This document shows positions 12,726-22,440 of a stretch of DNA of 64,000 nt, in pieces. The notes beneath the pieces are model-generated. The model did no database searches and had not been told where the DNA came from. It saw only the letters and a list, made by a program, of their open reading frames with translations. Origin of the DNA: Epiperipatus broadwayi. Lineage: Eukaryota > Onychophora > Udeonychophora > Euonychophora > Peripatidae. Location of the stretch: positions 13,740,348-13,804,347 of the forward strand of contig JAQFVV010006203.1 of NCBI GenBank assembly GCA_028023455.1, read 5' to 3'. Numbering within the stretch: the stretch's first letter is position 1; every line of letters begins with the position of its first letter. The translations under genes and the position numbers were made by a program.

Positions 12726-15573
12726 CTCAGATATTGTGTTGTACATAAAACGTATATGTTGTACATATTTTGTCATAAATATGTGTATATGATATTAGAC
12801 TTTCTTTCATATTAAATCTTTTCTTTTTTTTTAATTATAAAAAAAAAAATGTATACTATTCTTTTATTATCATCATTCACCATATAATATAATTTTGTGT
12901 TAAAAGAGATTTATTTATATTAAATCAAAAAAGTATGGAAACATAATTACTATATTGACTGCCTTACAATACCTAGAATAGTTTCACAAAGTTCAATAGT
13001 ATATACAGGTAAGTAATTAAGTGAAAATATTATGCATAAATATGGGATAATTAATATTTATATAAAACTAATGTATGAAAAAAAATATACAAAGATAAAA
13101 CCAAGTTCAAGAATGTAATGATGTGATATCTCCCTCATTGATGAAGTATGCTCTGTTATAGTAAGATTTTTTTTTCTTTATGGATAGTGCAGTGTCCTCA
13201 GCTGTAGCTGAACGATTGCAAATATAAATACTTAATTTTAAATAAGAATTACCAACTAATTTACAACAGATCTTTGTTGGTACATAATAAATCACACTAA
13301 AACAACATTTATGGAAAATTGGTTAACATATATATATATATATATTTACATAATCTGATTGCATTACAATTCAAATCCTTTCTGTCTACATTAATACAAA
13401 AACACGCAGTACCTTGACAAGATGACGAAAATAAACACTTGTAAAAGCCACTTAGGGCGTTTAAAAATTATATTAAAACCAGTGCTGTCTGCTTCTACAC
13501 TAATCGGCCGGATTCACCTACAGGCGCCGAGAACCTGGGATCAGAGTCCGAAAGGGAGCAGCACTCATGGAGAACCAAAGGGACAAGAGAGCGATATTTA
13601 TTTTTCCTGCTCTTTTATACTCCCACATTTGAAAATCCCACTCTCGTCACTTCTTTTCTGGAGTATTAGTACATTTTTTTCGCGTGTGTGTAAACGGCTT
13701 CATTTGGTTATTAATTCCCTTGATAATCCAATCTGTTAAACAACGCATTTGTAGTTACTTTATTTAGTTAATGTAGCCCGATCTAATTACTTTTTATTTC
13801 ACTTAATTAAATGTGTGCCTTTACTGGCTCTATTTACATATGTATATAACATAGTGTGACAATAAATGCTCATCTGGCTTTCAGATTGATTTTTGATTTT
13901 TTTTTTAGCATTTTAATTCCCAATTTATATTTTAAAATGGCTACCATATCCTCATTTATTCACTAAATTTTCATTACTTTTAGCTCCAAGTATGTTTTGA
14001 TTTCTAATTAGGAATGTTCTTTTTTTTTTAAAGTAATAAATTTAACTCAAACTAAAATATCTACCGGTTTTTTTTTTAATTTTTAGTAACAAAACTCGGC
14101 ATACTTTAAAAATATTTCCCTCCCTCTTTACTAATGCTCACATAATACACAAATATGTATTGAATTAAATGTAGAGTGGCTTCTTCATCTATGAAGTCAG
14201 AAGTTCTGTTAGCCATCTGTTTTGATATTTTTTTTACAACTGCTGAATGCAAATTTTTCTCCTTATCCATTCTCTTTTAAATATGCTATTGCTAAGTTAT
14301 TTTATCAGCAAACATACAACTGTTTGATCAGTTCTACTATCCTTTTATTCTTTTTTATTATCCAAAATATAGTTTTTTTCACTTATCTCAACTTTACATT
14401 TTTTGTACACTTTATATAATTGGTCTATTTCATTTTCAACATCTTTTATGTCAAGATTAAATTTTATATACTCTTTCCATCTCAGCATAAACCATATATG
14501 AATATTGTGCCAACAAACACTTTAAAATTCTTACTCTGAAATAAAATGATATAACTGTATAATTTTAATGCATCAACTCATTTATTATTAGATTTCAATT
14601 CTTTAATATAATAATATATACATCATCACTTCCTTTTTTTTTATTACTTTAATTGTGAAATTACTTTCCATTATTATTGCTCTTATTCTACCTTTGAATA
14701 CTCAGACTTAGAATCCATTAATAGCTGTAGAAATGTGGATTTAATTCAACTTTCCTATTGACAAATTATAATTAATATATGACTATATATAATGTTGACT
14801 ATCTAATTAAGCTATTTGTCTTGAAAAAGTAAAGTCAGATTTATCTTCTCAACATATCAGAGAAGTCCTCAAATTATTAATATTAGGCACATGATTTTTT
14901 TTTTACAATTAGCTCTCCTAACATTTCTAAGAAAACTCTTAAAATAGTTGTCTGGGTGAATTAAACCTTTCCAACGTTACTTGAAAAACGTTTATATTTG
15001 GTTTTTCATAAAATAACATAAGAATATTGTGCAATTTATTTATTCAAGAAAATTCACATTATAATTATAAATAAAGTAAAATAATACAACACAAAGTATT
15101 AAAATATTCTGCATTATTTTAATATATGAAATAATATTCATTACGTATTAATTATCATATTTTTTAAATATTATCTATTTCAGATGCAAATATACACCTC
15201 TAATATATACATACATTGGTATAAATTCTCACTGTAATTGTTTCCATGCTGCTTGACTTGCTCATGTAAGAAAATGGGTAACCAGCAATGAAGTGGGTGA
15301 TCTTCATTATCACTGTAATAAATATCCCTTTGAGTGACTTTTAAAATAAATAAATAATAGATCATTCTTTTAAAATGTTAATATTATTATCTAGTAATAA
15401 TAATAAAATTATTTATGCACCATGCAAATATTTTCATAAATTTGGCAACCAAATCATATATCCATATTTAATAATTTATTAAATGTCAAAAAAATAAATA
15501 TAAACACGCAAACAAAAATACAAAATTCAAGAATTTTAAAATGCAGTAGTAGTAGTAATTAAGTTATATTAAC
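12726..15573. other. Intergenic AT-rich stretch with one GC-richer patch
   Basis: Mostly low-complexity AT sequence with a (TA)n run at about 13330. A conspicuous richer patch lies at about 13440-13740 and contains CGGCCGGATTCACC, CAGGCGCCGAGAACC and CGCGTGTGTG. It has a 105-codon open frame without a recognisable product. It could be a promoter-type island or a repeat. No coding exon could be supported. Confidence 0.35.
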
Positions 15574-15729
15574 ATGTCTCAAACTATGGGATGTGTTAGG
15601 GCATCAAATAAAAGACAAGACAAGATCAAACATATTTTTTATTAATTTAAAATATAATCAAAATGAAAGTATTAAAATAAAATATTTCTATGACAAAATT
15701 TAATGATTAGTATGTGCCTGCTTTGAAAT

Positions 15730-16440
15730 ACTTAGCCTATCCAGATTTGGTTTTATATTCAAGATAATCACTCTGAGCTCCTTTTCTATATGAAGTTTGT
15801 TTCTATATTTAGATTTTAAAGCAGCTATAGCAGAAATACCAATTTTGCAAAGGTATCAAGTGGGAAAAGGTAACAGTATCCGAAGTGCTTTTGTTTTAAT
15901 AAGAGAATAATTACAAGACAATTCAGTCCAGAAATTTGTTAAAGATTTAATAACTAAATTTGATTTTTCTGATTTACTTAAAGAAATATCTATCAGTTGT
16001 TGTTCTTCTTGCTGTGATAGACTGGCAGTTGTACTGTCAAATTGATTTATTACCCAATTCCAATAACACAATTCAATATTTTCTGTGAAAGTGCTCAAGT
16101 TCTCTAAATCACCCTCCATTGTCTTTCGTAACACTTTTTTATGATTTTCTTCTGATGGGTAGCTCTGGATAAATTCACACAATCTCAAAGCAGTTTTATT
16201 TTATTATTACATAATTGTTTTTTTACTAAAAGCATTGAGCCTTTCAATTTCCCTGAAGTTGAAGATTTAAGTTTCTCGAAATATGTCTTAAGTAGGAGAG
16301 CTTCATTAAAAATAACTTGTAAAATACTTCCACATGCTTGTGCCCCTCTTTACTTACGAATTTCATTTCTCAGTTTGTAGACATGTTTAAACATTTCATC
16401 CTGTGCCAACCATCTGGATGAAGAATAAATCATATCATAC
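15730..16440 (-). pseudogene. hAT transposase, C-terminal part
   Basis: Read on the minus strand: RWLAQDEMFKHVYKLRNEI, then a stop, NEALLLKTYFEKLKSSTSGK, then MRLCEFIQSYPSEENH (16188 downward). It continues through ELCYWNWVINQFD, LSQQEEQQLIDISLS and FWTELSCNYSLIKTKALRIL to LPFPT. A stop follows and the family ending resumes (YLCKIGISAIAALKSKYRNK). This is the hAT dimerisation region. It is broken by at least three stops or frame changes. Confidence 0.75.
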
Positions 16441-16494
16441 CATTGACACCTTCTTTGACACTTTATCAATACTTTTATTTTTATTATTATTATT

Positions 16495-16550
16495 ATTTGT
16501 ATTACACTAACAGTTTCGACTGTCCTGCAGTCATCATCAGAGCTACAATA
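16495..16550 (-). ncRNA. Hammerhead-like ribozyme, Penelope-like 3' end (type A)
   Basis: On the minus strand, CTGATGA (plus 16534-16540) is followed by T, a GACTG/CAGTC hairpin with loop CAGGA, then GAAAC (plus 16513-16517). Stem III could be AC/GU with cleavage after GUA. Stem I would pair TTGTA upstream with TACAA downstream, leaving a small bulge. An extra unpaired base sits between CTGATGA and stem II, so activity is uncertain. Its place 3' of the GIY-YIG ORF fits Penelope-like elements. Confidence 0.6.
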
Positions 16551-17067
16551 TTCAAATATATAATTATACAATTATTACACTTATCCACATATATATATAA
16601 TTAATACACAATATAAACAAAATAATAATACATTTTAATATGATCTTTATAAATAATCATTTCCCATTTTATTATCTTATCTTCTAAATAATTTTATCAA
16701 TATTTTATATTAATTTATTTTATATCACTTTATTTCATTTTTTAAATATTATTTAATATAATAATTATAACTTTATCATTTATTTTACTATTTAATGCAT
16801 ATTATTATCATTTTCTTATATTATAAAATCAACTTCTAATCTTGTCTTATTTTTATTAAATATTTCTATCAATTAACTTTACCCACATTGCAAATTATTA
16901 TTATTATTATTTTATTACAAAAAATTACTTACTTCTTGTTGATTCTATTACCAAAACCCAACTGACAAAAAATTCAAATTTTGTATTTGTTTAACCTTCC
17001 TCTATTGTCATTTTCTTTAACTATTTTCTTTTAACCTTTTCAAATTCTAATTATTACTAACAATTTT

Positions 17068-17598
17068 TTATAAAATTATTGTTCTTACCCCGAAATCTCG
17101 AGGACTTGGTTTTATACTCTTAATCAAGATTGCTTCTTTAATTTTTCTATCCCTACTATTATTTGTGTAATTAATCATTTTTATACAATCTTTTTCAAAC
17201 CTATGACCTGTTTCTAATGAATGCAAATAAACAGGTGATCTCTTATCATATTTATGCTGAATTAATCTGGTATAAATTGAGTTCTTTGTTTCTCCCACAT
17301 AATTAGTTTTTATATTTTTACTTTTGCATGATTTGCATTCAATTTTATATACCCCATTTATATTTTTTTCTACTTTTCTTACATACTTATTATCTAATAT
17401 ATTAAGTATATTCTTCCTTCTTTTATTCACTATCTTAAACTTTATAACATTATTAAACTTTTTGTTAATTCTAATAATTATTCTATTCATACCTTTTACA
17501 ATACTGTTATTATAAGTTTTAATACCTATATATTTATTTTTATCTATTTTATTTTTTCTACTTACTATCCCATTGTTTGTATTAAATTTGTCTTCCAA
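17068..17598 (-). CDS. GIY-YIG endonuclease domain of Penelope-like element
   Basis: An intact 176-residue ORF. Residues about 80-125 form a GIY-YIG-type core: GVYKIECKSC, NYVGETKNSIYTRLIQHKYD, then the conserved His/Glu region SPVYLHSLETGHRFEKDC. The Cys pair (CKSCKSK) after VYKIEC is typical of Penelope-like elements. The tail DRKIKEAILIKSIKPSPRD matches the family's C-terminus. The N-terminal 75 residues are very Lys/Asn-rich. The reverse transcriptase is missing, so the element is not autonomous. The start codon is uncertain because the true ORF would begin upstream in the reverse transcriptase. Confidence 0.8.
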   Translation of the reverse strand: MEDKFNTNNGIVSRKNKIDKNKYIGIKTYNNSIVKGMNRIIIRINKKFNNVIKFKIVNKRRKNILNILDNKYVRKVEKNINGVYKIECKSCKSKNIKTNYVGETKNSIYTRLIQHKYDKRSPVYLHSLETGHRFEKDCIKMINYTNNSRDRKIKEAILIKSIKPSPRDFGVRTIIL

Positions 17599-17619
17599 TT
17601 TTCTTATATTTTCTTTTAC

Positions 17620-18460
17620 AACAATGATTTATGTTTAACTCCTCTATCTTCACAAAGAGCAGAAAAAAGTCTTTGATTTTAGGGGTCTGGTTTTTCTATA
17701 ATTAACTATATCAATAACTCTGTTAAAATAATGTTTAGCCCAGGACTTAAAAAATTTCAATGCTAAAGCTTTTCAATGAATCATGCAGTATGTCCAGACT
17801 CTGAAGATTCCTTCTTCACAAGTGCTTGTAAACTGTTATATCATCCAGACATGATTTAAGCCCCATTAGTGCAAATCTTATCACAATCTTTCCACTGCAA
17901 ATTTGCTTTGACAATAGCATCATTTGTAATTTCTGAACAAATCGACGCCAGTTACTTTTTCTTCTATAGGTTTTGCAAAATAGCAAGTCTTCAACTATTT
18001 TAGCACCCTGACAGAATCTGATATAGCAAATCAAATGGGAATTGTTACTGATGGCTGTTGCATCACAAGTTGTATGGCAAATAATTTCCCAACTAATCTA
18101 GATTCAAGCTGTTGCTGAATATCCACAGATATATTGTTAATTCTTCTGCAAATTGTATCGTTTGACAGAGGAATATTCTTAAGTTGTTTAGCATAGATTT
18201 CACCAAACATTGTTTCTGCAATGACCATAAGATCTGGTAGAATGCCAATAATGCTCTTTCATTTACTCTGAGAACTTTATGGAAATTTGACCTGTTTTAC
18301 GAAAAATATGTTTCTCTGCAAAAAAATCACAGGGCTTACCAATATATTTTTATGCAGGGTTTCTAAATCCCTTTTCAATTTATTTGATCTTGTGCTATCT
18401 GCAGTCAAGATTTTGAAACAAATAATACATTGAGGTTTTTCTTCATCATTTTGGTGTTTA
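17620..18460 (-). pseudogene. hAT transposase, N-terminal part with BED finger
   Basis: Read on the minus strand: a BED-type zinc finger EEKPQCIICFKIL then NKLKRDLETLH, with its CxxC and a single His. Then follow MVIAETMFGEIYAKQLKNIP, LSNDTICRRINNISVDIQQQ, FAIQLVMQQPSVT and MICYIRFCQGAKIVEDLLFC. The family order is clear. Frame changes occur near 18030 and 18300 and after 17816. The sequence stops at the Penelope-like insertion near 17620. Confidence 0.75.
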
Positions 18461-18660
18461 TCTGATTTTCATGTTTTTGATTTTATAATAGGATTAGCAC
18501 TGATTTTATGTATTTATGATGAAGCAGAAGCTTCTTTGTGTTCAAGCTTATGTTTGCCTTCAATTAAAAATTTATCCAAATTTACAGGAGCATGTGTTAA
18601 TTTTTTTTCCCAGTTTTTGGAACTCCAAATGACAAAGTCTTATGTAGCACAGTCGCAATG

Positions 18661-19304
18661 GAACAATTAATAACTCCTGAGCATAGCCAAATATTTTCAA
18701 CTCGAAAGTTTGAGACTGCCACAAATATTTGGGTACAATTCAAATCATGTAATAATATGCGACTGTATAGGTTTGCTAAATCGAATTTAAATTCCCATAG
18801 ATTGGGTTATTCTCATCTATCTTTTAATCTTATATTATGCAGGAGGCTCAGAATTATTCAGGGTAAAAAGGGAGGTGTGGAATACAAAGGATTGAAAACC
18901 TTTGAGCTATACAATGGCACTAAAAACGATTAAATTTATTACAATTTTATTTACAAGTATCAAACTTTCTGTCCTGCATATTAGACTCCAGAAGGGTATA
19001 TGATAGAGTAATTCTGTCTAAAATTTTATGGCAGTTTGATAATCAAGTTCTGTGGATTAAAATAGGAAGCTGAGAAAATAAGTGGAGAAAACTTAAGTCA
19101 TTCATATCATCTCACAAATACTGCTTCAGAAAATGTTTATACAAGCTAACAAATAAAAACAAGAAATCCAGACTTTTGAAATATAAATGCAAAAACTAAT
19201 GTACAACTGCTTATTAAAAAAAGAGAAATTAACTATTGATAGTAAACTATGAATAGAAACTATAAAACTAAACTTGGATGTAATGCTTTTAGAAGGTATA
19301 ACAT
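18661..19304 (+). other. Unassigned stretch with a possible reverse transcriptase scrap
   Basis: No gene. On the plus strand around 18985-19060 the frame reads LDSRRVYDRVILSKILWQF, which resembles reverse transcriptase motif A (LDxxKAYDRV). It is too short and isolated to place in a family. Confidence 0.25.
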
Positions 19305-19318
19305 ATGAAGGATCATCA

Positions 19319-20899
19319 TCAACCATTATCAATCCACTGCAGGATGAAGGTCTCTCCAAGTTTAATCCATCTTCTCTGATCTTTAGCTTCTCTTCTCCAC
19401 AACACCCCTGTACATTTTCTTATTTCATCCATCCATCTTACATGTGGTCTCTTTCTGGGTCGTTTACAATCTCTTGGAATCCAGTTTAAAATTTCAATTG
19501 TCCATCTATTATCATCTCTTCTAGCAATATATCCAGCCCAACTCCATTTCAATCTTTTAATTTTATCAATAAGGTCAGTAACACCTGTTTGTTGACTTAC
19601 CCATACATTGCGTTTTTGATCTCTTCTTGTTACTCCCAACATACATCTCTCCATACTCCTTTGAGTGGTCTGAAGTATCTGTATTGCTCTTCTATTAAGT
19701 GTCCAAGTCTCAGATCCATAAGTAAGAACTGGTAAAACACATTTGTTAAAAACCATCCTTTTCAAACACATAGGCATATTTCCTTTTAGTATCAAGTTAT
19801 TTCTACCAAAAGCACTCCAACCAAGTTTAATTCTATGATTAATTTCCTCCATTATGTTTCCATCTGTATTAATAATCTGACCAAGGTATTTGTAACTGTT
19901 AACTTCTTCTAATTCTTCATAATCAATCTTTATTTTCATATTTTGAGCAAATCGATTAAACATTACTTTAGTCTTTTTAACATTTATCTTTAGTCCTACT
20001 TTTCTACTTTCATCTGCTAACTCCTGCAACATTTCCTGCAGCTCTGAAGCATTATTTGCAAAAACAACTACATCATCTGCAAAATCTAAATGACTTAAAT
20101 ACTCTCCATTTACTTTCACTCCTTTAGTTTCCCATTTTAATCCACAAAATACTTCTTGCAGCACTGCTGTAAAGAGTTTTGGAGATATGGAGTCACCTTG
20201 TCTTACACCTTTCTCAATGTTGATTTTTCCAGTATCATTATGTAATCTAATTGTTGCTATTGCATTTTTATAAATATTCTTTAAAATATGACAATATCCT
20301 GGATCTATACCTTGATGATCCAATGCTTTAATCACTGAAGAAATGTGTATAGAATCGAATGCCTTTTCATAATCTACAAATCCAAAACATAATGACAACT
20401 CATATTCATTTGTCCTTTCTATGACTTCTCTCAATACCTGGATATGATCTATTGTACTAAAACCACTTTTAAATCCAGCTTGTTCTCTTGGTTGGTGGAA
20501 ATCCAAAGTTCTCTGTAGACGAGTTGTAATTATCTTGGTAAAAATTTTATATAAAACTGATAAAAGGCTGATAGGTCTGTAATTTCTAATATCTTCTTTA
20601 TCACCTTTTTTAAATATTAATATTATTACTGCATTCTTCCAATCTTCCGGTACATCTTTATCATTTAGACATTTGGTATATAACTTTGCTAAAATTGTTT
20701 CTATTTCTTCACCTGCTTCTTTTAATATATCAATTATAATTCCATCATTTCCTGGAGCCTTTCTTTTCTTCATACACTTAATTGCATTTCTCACTTCTTC
20801 ATTCAAAATTCTGGGCAATTCGGAAGATGTAATAGATATAGGAGGTACTTGTTCTTTATTACTATATAATTCTTGATAAAAATCTTCTACCAATTTCAT
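19319..20899 (-). CDS. RTE LINE reverse transcriptase half
   Basis: 526 codons from the first Met. The frame is open further upstream to 20977. It holds the non-LTR reverse transcriptase blocks in order: RKAPGNDGI (about 46), IFKKGDKEDIRNYRPISLLS (about 95-114), EQAGFKSGFSTIDHI, FGFVDYEKAFDSI (motif A Asp, about 175), KGVRQGDSISPKLF (about 230), LDFADDVVVFA (motif C, about 273) and SYKYLGQII. Then come the thumb and C-terminal region with YGSETWTLNRR, KWSWAGYIARR and RWIKLGETFI. All catalytic Asp residues are present. It lies on the opposite strand to both host genes. Confidence 0.9.
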   Translation of the reverse strand: MKLVEDFYQELYSNKEQVPPISITSSELPRILNEEVRNAIKCMKKRKAPGNDGIIIDILKEAGEEIETILAKLYTKCLNDKDVPEDWKNAVIILIFKKGDKEDIRNYRPISLLSVLYKIFTKIITTRLQRTLDFHQPREQAGFKSGFSTIDHIQVLREVIERTNEYELSLCFGFVDYEKAFDSIHISSVIKALDHQGIDPGYCHILKNIYKNAIATIRLHNDTGKINIEKGVRQGDSISPKLFTAVLQEVFCGLKWETKGVKVNGEYLSHLDFADDVVVFANNASELQEMLQELADESRKVGLKINVKKTKVMFNRFAQNMKIKIDYEELEEVNSYKYLGQIINTDGNIMEEINHRIKLGWSAFGRNNLILKGNMPMCLKRMVFNKCVLPVLTYGSETWTLNRRAIQILQTTQRSMERCMLGVTRRDQKRNVWVSQQTGVTDLIDKIKRLKWSWAGYIARRDDNRWTIEILNWIPRDCKRPRKRPHVRWMDEIRKCTGVLWRREAKDQRRWIKLGETFILQWIDNG

Positions 20900-20981
20900 G
20901 ATGTCATCTCTCTTTTTAGTAATAATTCCATCTTTTTTTCTTATTGCAGATATAAATTTCCTACCAATACCAAAATGTTAT

Positions 20982-22268
20982 TTAACATTTTTGAGACTTA
21001 TTTTCTTCTACAGCTTTCCTTGCTATTTCACAGTTATACTTTCTTATATCATTTTCAACTCTTTTCCGTACCATTTTACAAAATTCGAGATATTCAATTC
21101 TTTTTAATACATCATTTTTGTATATCTTCATATTCCTTCTTTTCTTCATAAATTCTCTAGTCTCAGTAGAAATTTTATTAGTCAATTGCTGCTTTTTTCT
21201 ACCAGCTATGTTTGTTGCAGTTTTTAAAAGTGTATCAGTTATTTTCATATTAATTTCATTCAAATCTGAATCATGTTCAAAATCTCCTAACACTTGAAAC
21301 CTATTTGTAAGTTCTAATTTAAATTCATTAGAATGTTTCTGAAGATTAGGAATATCAACTGTAAATATTGTTTTTCTTAATAATTTTTGTCTCTCTAGTT
21401 TTACATTAACACGTAACTTACACCTTACTAATCGATGATCACTTCCTGTGTTAAATTTATTAAGAACATTACAATCTTGAAATGTGTATTTTCTGTTAGT
21501 CAAAATATAATCCAATTCTGCTGTACCTTCATTTGGATGCTTCCATGTCCATTTCCTTTTAACATTTTTCTCAAAAAATGAATTCATAATATAAAGTTTT
21601 TCTTTTTCTGCAAACTCCACAAGTCTATGTCCTCTCTCATTTCTATTACCATAACCAAAATTACCTACAGCAATTTCATCTTTCATTTGTCTACCAATTC
21701 TAGCATTAAAGTCTCCCATAACAATTTTAAAATGTTGTTTACTCTGATCAAAAGCCTTTTGTACATCCATATAAAAATCTTCTACTACTTCATCACTATG
21801 AGAACTTGTTGGGGCATAAACCTGAATTATCTGCATTTGGTATCTGCTATTAAGTTGTATAACTAATCTTGCCACTCTGTCCGATACACCATCAATCTCC
21901 ACAATATTGTTCTTCCACTTTTTATTTATAATGAATCCTACTCCACTTGTATTTCCAATATGTGTGTCTTTATAATAGAGTATATGTCCACTTTTTAAAT
22001 CAATTATTTCTTCTCCTTTTCTAACTTCACAAAGTCCAATAATGTCCCATTTAATATAAGACAGTTCTTCTAATTCTTGCAATCTTCCTTCACTTGAAAG
22101 TGATCTGCAGTTGTAAGTACCTAAATAAAAAGTCGTCATCAAATGGCAGCCTGGGTCCGCAATCAGGGGATTCTTAGCACCCTCTGTCTTCAGCCACCAA
22201 CCGCTGCCTTGGTTGGTGACTTTACAGCCTCCTGGGAATAAGGGCCATGATTTATTTTTGTCTGTCAT
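20982..22268 (-). CDS. RTE LINE endonuclease half (broken ORF)
   Basis: 428 codons. The APE-type endonuclease core begins at about residue 46 with FYLGTYNCRSLSSEGRLQEL (catalytic Asn). It continues with IGLCEVRKGE (catalytic Glu), QIIQVYAPTSSHSDEVVEDF, IVMGDFNARIG (Asp/Asn), AELDYILTNR and GSDHRLVRCKL (Ser-Asp-His), so the nuclease looks catalytically complete. The last 100 residues are the basic linker before the reverse transcriptase. The stop at 20982 is not natural: the reverse transcriptase frame is already open at 20977, so a single-base shift has broken one original polyprotein. The first 43 residues may be 5' leader, and the Met at residue 44 (MTTFYLGTYN) is an alternative start. Confidence 0.85.
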   Translation of the reverse strand: MTDKNKSWPLFPGGCKVTNQGSGWWLKTEGAKNPLIADPGCHLMTTFYLGTYNCRSLSSEGRLQELEELSYIKWDIIGLCEVRKGEEIIDLKSGHILYYKDTHIGNTSGVGFIINKKWKNNIVEIDGVSDRVARLVIQLNSRYQMQIIQVYAPTSSHSDEVVEDFYMDVQKAFDQSKQHFKIVMGDFNARIGRQMKDEIAVGNFGYGNRNERGHRLVEFAEKEKLYIMNSFFEKNVKRKWTWKHPNEGTAELDYILTNRKYTFQDCNVLNKFNTGSDHRLVRCKLRVNVKLERQKLLRKTIFTVDIPNLQKHSNEFKLELTNRFQVLGDFEHDSDLNEINMKITDTLLKTATNIAGRKKQQLTNKISTETREFMKKRRNMKIYKNDVLKRIEYLEFCKMVRKRVENDIRKYNCEIARKAVEENKSQKC

Positions 22269-22440
22269 AATTGTATATATGTATTGGAAAAATATTTATC
22301 ATTTACACAAACATTCATTTTGCCTTATCAGGCACTGAGAAGAAAGACCATGGTGTTTCTTGATCTTAAACTCAGAGGTAAAAAGCCAATAAACTCACCA
22401 CGCTGGCTAATGCATGTTGGTGAGCAGCCCATCCATGTTC

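Larger units (their letters stand above)
16440..17620 (-). mobile_element. 5'-truncated Penelope-like element with GIY-YIG
   Basis: This segment interrupts the hAT transposase. It carries a GIY-YIG endonuclease ORF without the reverse transcriptase that should precede it. After about 520 bp of AT-rich 3' sequence it reaches a hammerhead-like motif (16495-16550) and a (TAA)n tract near its 3' boundary. Known Penelope-like elements end in a GIY-YIG domain and commonly carry hammerhead motifs in their terminal repeats. Truncation at the 5' side fits abortive reverse transcription. Confidence 0.75.
15574..18660 (-). mobile_element. hAT transposon relic split by a Penelope-like insertion
   Basis: This is a second ZBED5/SCAND3-type hAT copy, on the minus strand, left end near TCTCAAACTATGGG (about 15577). 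The transposase is in two parts, about 17620-18460 (N-terminal) and 15730-16440 (C-terminal). The break falls between HKSLL and SRWLAQDEMF, a point inside the conserved block that reads continuously in the copy at 63671-63991. The intervening 1.2 kb is the Penelope-like element, which therefore landed in an already resident hAT. Confidence 0.7.
19305..22440 (-). mobile_element. Nearly complete RTE-type non-LTR retrotransposon
   Basis: A minus-strand LINE with an apurinic endonuclease followed by reverse transcriptase, no separate ORF1, and a short TGATGATGA repeat as its 3' end (near 19305-19316), as RTE-clade elements have. The 5' leader runs to about 22440 and includes an ORF start near a GGCTGTAAAGTCACC segment. 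One frameshift and one stop, both at about 20978-21000, separate the two open frames. Otherwise all catalytic motifs are retained, so this is a recent insertion. Decayed relatives lie at 30237-31240 and 33770-34420. Confidence 0.85.

Noticed and set aside
21627-21866. Plus-strand frames across the RTE LINE
   Set aside because: Antisense shadows of the endonuclease and reverse transcriptase.
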